NCBI GenBank assembly: GCA_937949455.1
Contig: CALEDU010000084.1
Span: 1 to 10,674 of the forward strand
DNA from: an uncultured Tepidimonas sp.
GTDB taxonomy: Bacteria; Pseudomonadota; Gammaproteobacteria; Burkholderiales; Burkholderiaceae_C
Direction: 5' to 3'
Length of the DNA: 10,674 nt
Below are positions 7,887 through 10,674 of this stretch, piece by piece (position 1 is the first letter of the stretch; each line of letters begins with the position of its first letter). Below the pieces are notes generated by a model. The model did no database searches, was not told the origin of the DNA, and saw only the letters and a list, made by a program, of their open reading frames with translations. Made by a program: the position numbers and the translations under genes.

Positions 7887-8720
7887 ATGGACCGTTATGC
7901 CGTGATCGGCCACCCCATTGGCCACAGCCAATCGCCGCGCATCCACACCTTATTTGCCCAAAACACAGGCCAGAGCCTCACTTACACCGCCATCGAAGCC
8001 CCGCTGGACGGTTTTGCCACCGCAGTGGATGCCTTCCGCGCTGCGGGGGGGCTGGGTCTGAATGTGACGCTGCCTTTCAAGATCGAGGCCTGTGCTTACG
8101 CCACCGAGGTCAGTGAGCGCGCCCGTATCGCCGGCGCAGCCAACGCCCTGGCTTTCGACGGCCCCCACTGTCGCGCCGACAATTTCGATGGCATCGGCCT
8201 GGTGCGCGACATCACGGCCAACCTGGGCCAACCCATTGCCGGGCGGCGCGTGTTGGTGCTCGGGGCCGGGGGCGCGGCCCGCGGTGCGTTGCAGCCGCTG
8301 CTCATGGCTGGCCCGCTGCGGTTGCTCGTCGCCAACCGCAGCGTCGACAAGGCGCGTGACTTGGTGCACTCCTTGCATGCCCTGGGCCTTGGGTGCGGCA
8401 TTCTGGCCGCAGGCGGCTGGGCCGATCTGGCGCGCGCAGGCGCCTTCGACATCGTCATCAACGCCACATCGGCCAGCCTGACCGCCGATGCGCTGCCCCT
8501 ACCGCCCGGCGTGTTTGCGCCCGATGGCTTGGCCTACGACATGGTGTACGGCAAGGGGCTGACCCCTTTTCTGCGCCAAGCTCGCGCAGCCGGCACGGCC
8601 CATCTGGCCGACGGGGTGGGCATGCTGGTCGAACAAGCCGCCGAGGCCTTTGCTTGGTGGCGCGGCGTGCGGCCGGAGACCCGGCCGGTGATCGATCAAT
8701 TGGCTGTCCCTCTCAACTGA
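7887..8720 (+). CDS. aroE: Shikimate dehydrogenase (NADP+)
   Basis: AroE reduces 3-dehydroshikimate to shikimate with NADPH, on the route to chorismate and aromatic amino acids. The 277-aa product has the usual length. Ser14 and Ser16 ([10 protein letters not shown]) are the shikimate-binding serines. NVTLPFK holds Thr61 and the catalytic Lys65, and Asn86 and Asp101 are also kept. The cofactor fold follows: GAGGAA, the NRS loop for the NADP phosphate, INATSAS, and [12 protein letters not shown]. The C-terminus has [14 protein letters not shown]. The residue before Asp101 is Phe100, whereas the family normally has Thr there (NTDG). The ATG at 7887 was chosen because [17 protein letters not shown] aligns with the family N-terminus; longer upstream frames encode unrelated sequence. 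It is followed 32 nt later by tal, probably in the same transcript. Codon use resembles that of its neighbours. Confidence 0.95.
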   Translation: MDRYAVIGHPIGHSQSPRIHTLFAQNTGQSLTYTAIEAPLDGFATAVDAFRAAGGLGLNVTLPFKIEACAYATEVSERARIAGAANALAFDGPHCRADNFDGIGLVRDITANLGQPIAGRRVLVLGAGGAARGALQPLLMAGPLRLLVANRSVDKARDLVHSLHALGLGCGILAAGGWADLARAGAFDIVINATSASLTADALPLPPGVFAPDGLAYDMVYGKGLTPFLRQARAAGTAHLADGVGMLVEQAAEAFAWWRGVRPETRPVIDQLAVPLN

Positions 8721-8752
8721 CCCCGCGCACTGCCCTCCCCCTGCACGGCACC

Positions 8753-9709
8753 ATGAACCAACTCGACGCCCTCAAGCGCCACACCACCGTCGTTGCCGAC
8801 ACCGGCGACTTTCTGCAGATCGCGCAATTCCGGCCACGCGACGCCACCACCAACCCGTCGCTGATCCTCAAGGCCGCGCTCAAGCCCGAGTACGCCCCTC
8901 TGGTGAACGAGGCGATCGCGCAGCACCGCAGCCGCCCGCTGGACGAGCGCGTAGACCGCTTGCTGGTGCGTTTTGGCTGCGAAATCTTGCATATCGTGCC
9001 GGGCCGCGTCTCCACCGAGGTGGACGCGCGCCTGAGCTTCGACACCGCCGCCACCGTGGCGCGCGCCCGCCGCCTGATCGCGCTCTACGAAGCCGAGGGG
9101 GTGCTGCGCGAACGGGTGCTGATCAAAATCGCCGCCACCTGGGAAGGCATCCGCGCCGCCGAGCAGTTAGAGCGCGACGGCATCCACACGAACCTCACCC
9201 TGCTGTTCAGCTTCTGCCAGGCGGTGGCCTGCGCCGATGCCGGCGTGCGGCTGATCTCGCCGTTCGTCGGCCGCATCTACGACTGGCACAAGGCGCGCGC
9301 TGGCGCGCAGTGGGACGAAGCCGCGATGGCAGGCCCGAACGACCCCGGCGTGCAGTCGGTGGCGCGCATCTGGCTTCACTACAAGCGCTTCGGCATCCGT
9401 ACCGAGGTCATGGGCGCGAGCTTTCGCCACACCGGGCAGATCCTGGCGCTGGCCGGCTGCGACCTGCTGACCATCAGCCCGGAGCTGCTGGCGCGACTGA
9501 CCGCAACACCGGGTGAGGTGCTGCGCATGCTGGACGAGGACGAAGCCCGCCGTGCCGACCTGCCCGAAGTACACTACCACACCAGAGACGAAGCGGCGTT
9601 TCGCCTCGCGCTCAACGACGATGCCATGGCCACGGAGAAGCTGGCCGAGGGCATACGCCTGTTCTGCACCGACGCACTGCGGCTGGATGCGCTGGTGAGC
9701 GGGCACTGA
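8753..9709 (+). CDS. tal: Transaldolase (TalB-type)
   Basis: Transaldolase transfers a dihydroxyacetone unit between sedoheptulose-7-phosphate and glyceraldehyde-3-phosphate, giving fructose-6-phosphate and erythrose-4-phosphate in the non-oxidative pentose phosphate pathway. The 318-aa product is about the length of E. coli TalB. It has TTVVADTGD with the catalytic Asp16, [23 protein letters not shown] with Glu89, and [16 protein letters not shown] with the Schiff-base Lys125. [18 protein letters not shown] and [15 protein letters not shown] follow. The ATG at 8753 was chosen because [19 protein letters not shown] matches the family start; the open frame extends far upstream only as a shadow across aroE. 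There is no strong ribosome binding site. It lies 32 nt after aroE, to which erythrose-4-phosphate production is metabolically linked. A six-base inverted repeat (9712-9717/9725-9730) follows the stop but lacks a T tract. Confidence 0.96.
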   Translation: MNQLDALKRHTTVVADTGDFLQIAQFRPRDATTNPSLILKAALKPEYAPLVNEAIAQHRSRPLDERVDRLLVRFGCEILHIVPGRVSTEVDARLSFDTAATVARARRLIALYEAEGVLRERVLIKIAATWEGIRAAEQLERDGIHTNLTLLFSFCQAVACADAGVRLISPFVGRIYDWHKARAGAQWDEAAMAGPNDPGVQSVARIWLHYKRFGIRTEVMGASFRHTGQILALAGCDLLTISPELLARLTATPGEVLRMLDEDEARRADLPEVHYHTRDEAAFRLALNDDAMATEKLAEGIRLFCTDALRLDALVSGH

Positions 9710-9766
9710 AAAACGGCCTGCACCGCCGTTGCGCTACAGTTGCGGCTTTGCTGCCATTCGCCCACC

Positions 9767-10255
9767 ATGTCCAGCAACGACGCGCTGCCCCCCATTCCGC
9801 CCAAGCGCTACTTCACCATTGGCGAGGTCAGCGAGCTGTGCGGCGTCAAGCCGCATGTCCTGCGCTACTGGGAACAGGAATTCACCCAGCTTCGCCCCAT
9901 GAAGCGCCGTGGCAACCGGCGCTACTACCAGCACCACGAGGTGCTGATGATTCGCCGCATTCGCGAGCTGCTGTATGACCAGGGCTTTACCATCCACGGT
10001 GCGCGCAACCGGCTGGCCGAGCTGACGCAACAGGAGCGCGACCAAAGTAAAGCCGGGCTGAACACACCGCTCGGTGACCTCAACGCGCCGCAAACCACCA
10101 CCGAGGATACGGCGACGGCATCGCCTTCAACCAGCGACCGCGAGCAATCGCGGCGCGCCCTGCTCGCCGAACTGCGCGCGATTCGCGCATTGCTCGACCC
10201 AGCGACAGCCGGGCCCTCCCCCAGGCCGCAGAAGGCCGAACAAAACGCCGTATAA
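9767..10255 (+). CDS. MerR-family transcriptional regulator
   Basis: This is a cytoplasmic DNA-binding protein of 162 aa. The N-terminal MerR-type winged helix-turn-helix covers about residues 14-85: RYFTIGEVSELCGVKPHVLRYWEQEF, then RRGNRRYYQHHEVLMIRRI. The RYWE at 33-36 is the family's recognition-helix end. The C-terminal half is Thr/Ser/Pro/Ala-rich and then a short charged helix; I see no Cys-rich metal site or known ligand domain. The ATG at 9767 is preferred over a TTG at 9740, which would add nine unrelated residues. TACAGT at 9735-9740 could be its -10 box. It resembles the small MerR regulator found beside ihfA and tRNA-Pro in many betaproteobacteria (from memory), but here tal precedes it. 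Its target genes cannot be inferred. Confidence 0.88.
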   Translation: MSSNDALPPIPPKRYFTIGEVSELCGVKPHVLRYWEQEFTQLRPMKRRGNRRYYQHHEVLMIRRIRELLYDQGFTIHGARNRLAELTQQERDQSKAGLNTPLGDLNAPQTTTEDTATASPSTSDREQSRRALLAELRAIRALLDPATAGPSPRPQKAEQNAV

Positions 10256-10256
10256 T
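10251..10256 (+). promoter_or_regulatory. Consensus -10 box for the tRNA-Pro gene
   Basis: A perfect TATAAT lies across the MerR stop codon (TAA at 10253-10255) and ends 9 nt before the mature tRNA 5' end at 10266. Transcription would start about 2-4 nt upstream of the tRNA. No good -35 element was found at 16-18 nt spacing. Confidence 0.65.
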
Positions 10257-10265
10257 CTGAACTCT

Positions 10266-10342
10266 CGGCGTGTAGCGCAGCCTGGTAGCGCACTTGCATG
10301 GGGTGCAAGGGGTCGCGAGTTCGAATCCCGCCACGCCGACCA
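10266..10342 (+). tRNA. tRNA-Pro (anticodon GGG), reads CCC codons
   Basis: The 77-nt sequence folds into a full cloverleaf. The acceptor stem is CGGCGTG (10266-10272) with CACGCCG (10332-10338), including the C1-G72 pair typical of bacterial tRNA-Pro. The D stem is GCGC/GCGC, and the anticodon stem CTTGC/GCAAG encloses the loop ATGGGGT, which has GGG at 10300-10302 and G37. The T loop TTCGAAT is standard. A73 and an encoded CCA end it at 10342. One T-stem position is an A-C mismatch (positions 52 and 62). It has its own -10 box inside the end of the MerR gene and a strong terminator 9 nt downstream. Confidence 0.97.
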
Positions 10343-10351
10343 ACCTTGCCA

Positions 10352-10388
10352 AAGGCTGATGCGAGTAACCGCATCAGCCTTCTTTATT
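10352..10388 (+). terminator. Rho-independent terminator after tRNA-Pro
   Basis: AAGGCTGATGCG (10352-10363) and CGCATCAGCCTT (10370-10381) form a perfect 12-bp stem with a 6-nt loop (AGTAAC), followed by CTTTATT. Its place just after the tRNA CCA end fits termination of the tRNA transcript. Confidence 0.85.
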
Positions 10389-10628
10389 GGCCGTCACGCC
10401 CCCCAGGGGTGCCATGATCCTGCGCCTTTGGGGCAACCTCCCCTACCCAGCCGCACCAGGTCGGAATCAGAGCAGTCCGTCAACCACCCCGGGAGAGGCG
10501 GACTGTCGTATCCCGGATGATCACATCATTCCCAGCCGCCGTGGATACCTGCTGGCGCGCAGCATCCTGCAAGAGCTGCTGCAAGGCGCGGGAGCAGCCG
10601 GTAAGGTCTCATCCGAAGGAGCGCAATC
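10389..10628. other. Non-coding stretch between the tRNA terminator and the transposase start
   Basis: No recognisable gene is seen in these 240 nt. It holds a perfect 7-bp inverted repeat, CAGTCCG (10473-10479) with CGGACTG (10499-10505), a short dyad ATGAT-CAC-ATCAT at about 10518-10530, and a direct repeat of CTGCAAG (about 10567 and 10580). It probably includes the left end of the insertion sequence, but the IS boundary cannot be fixed without the other end. An 81-aa open frame across it resembles no family I know. Confidence 0.5.
10473..10505. repeat. Inverted repeat CAGTCCG/CGGACTG upstream of the transposase
   Basis: Two perfect 7-bp arms (10473-10479 and 10499-10505) enclose a 19-nt loop that contains CCCCGGG. 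No T tract follows. It may be a structure guarding the IS end, a pre-existing chromosomal hairpin, or chance in GC-rich DNA. Confidence 0.35.
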
Positions 10629-10674
10629 ATGATCGTACGGCTGCACAAGCTGGCGCGTACCACGCCGGCGATCC
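10629..10674 (+). CDS. Start of a putative IS481-family transposase, cut by the window edge
   Basis: Only 15 codons are visible: MIVRLHKLARTTPAI. The pattern V-x-LHK-x-ARTTPA matches, from memory, the N-terminus of IS481-family DDE transposases. Those proteins continue with a helix-turn-helix and an rve integrase core, which lie outside the window. The ATG at 10629 has a good AAGGAG site (10616-10621) 7 nt upstream, supporting a real gene start. The position shortly after a tRNA gene and its terminator fits insertion in a permissive spot. With so little sequence the family call is tentative, and whether the element is intact cannot be known. Confidence 0.65.
   Translation, partial: MIVRLHKLARTTPAI

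Noticed and set aside
8393..8752. Upstream in-frame extension of tal by 120 residues
   Set aside because: It overlaps aroE in another frame and is low-complexity Arg/Ala/Gly sequence. Transaldolases begin at the position matching ATG 8753.
9712..9730. Inverted repeat AACGGC/GCCGTT after tal as an intrinsic terminator
   Set aside because: The stem is only 6 bp and no T tract follows. It may have no role, and the MerR gene begins 37 nt later.
10387..10632. Forward 81-aa open frame ending across the transposase ATG
   Set aside because: No family resemblance and no ribosome binding site seen. Its overlap with the transposase start is probably accidental.
1..10674. CRISPR array, toxin-antitoxin pair, phage-defence or biosynthetic gene cluster
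   Set aside because: No regularly spaced repeats and no genes of these kinds were seen. All complete genes fit central metabolism, transport, regulation or tRNA.

Overview
The window looks like ordinary chromosomal DNA from a GC-rich betaproteobacterium, most likely Burkholderiales (Comamonadaceae-like). That judgement rests on remembered protein similarity and the strong G/C third-position bias, not on a database search. Seven complete protein genes, one frameshifted partial gene, one tRNA and one gene fragment at the right edge can be supported.

Layout. Positions 1-4328 (+) carry the glycine cleavage operon gcvT-gcvH-gcvP. gcvT is cut by the left edge and is frameshifted near 652-661; gcvH and gcvP look intact, with the lipoyl-lysine and PLP-lysine motifs present. 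A 107-nt convergent gap (4329-4435) holds nested inverted repeats and a tandem 10-mer. Positions 4436-7535 (-) are a TRAP transporter operon transcribed dctP-dctQ-dctM, with a perfect 11-bp hairpin between dctP and dctQ and a 4-nt stop/start overlap between dctQ and dctM. A 351-nt divergent gap (7536-7886) precedes aroE (shikimate dehydrogenase) and tal (transaldolase), which are co-directional and 32 nt apart. They are followed by a MerR-family regulator, a tRNA-Pro(GGG) with a consensus -10 box overlapping the MerR stop codon, and a strong intrinsic terminator. The right edge contains the start of what looks like an IS481-family transposase.

How the genes fit together. GcvT, GcvH and GcvP are three of the four proteins that cleave glycine to CO2, ammonia and methylene-tetrahydrofolate; the fourth, the L protein, is not here. 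DctPQM imports an organic acid, probably a C4-dicarboxylate, using an ion gradient. Transaldolase can supply erythrose-4-phosphate, the sugar precursor of the shikimate pathway in which AroE acts, so the aroE-tal pairing makes metabolic sense.

I do not see an undescribed multi-gene system. The points most worth a second look are the gcvT frameshift, a Thr-to-Phe change beside the catalytic Asp of AroE, the aroE-tal pairing, the dctP/dctQ hairpin, and the transposase start just beyond tRNA-Pro.
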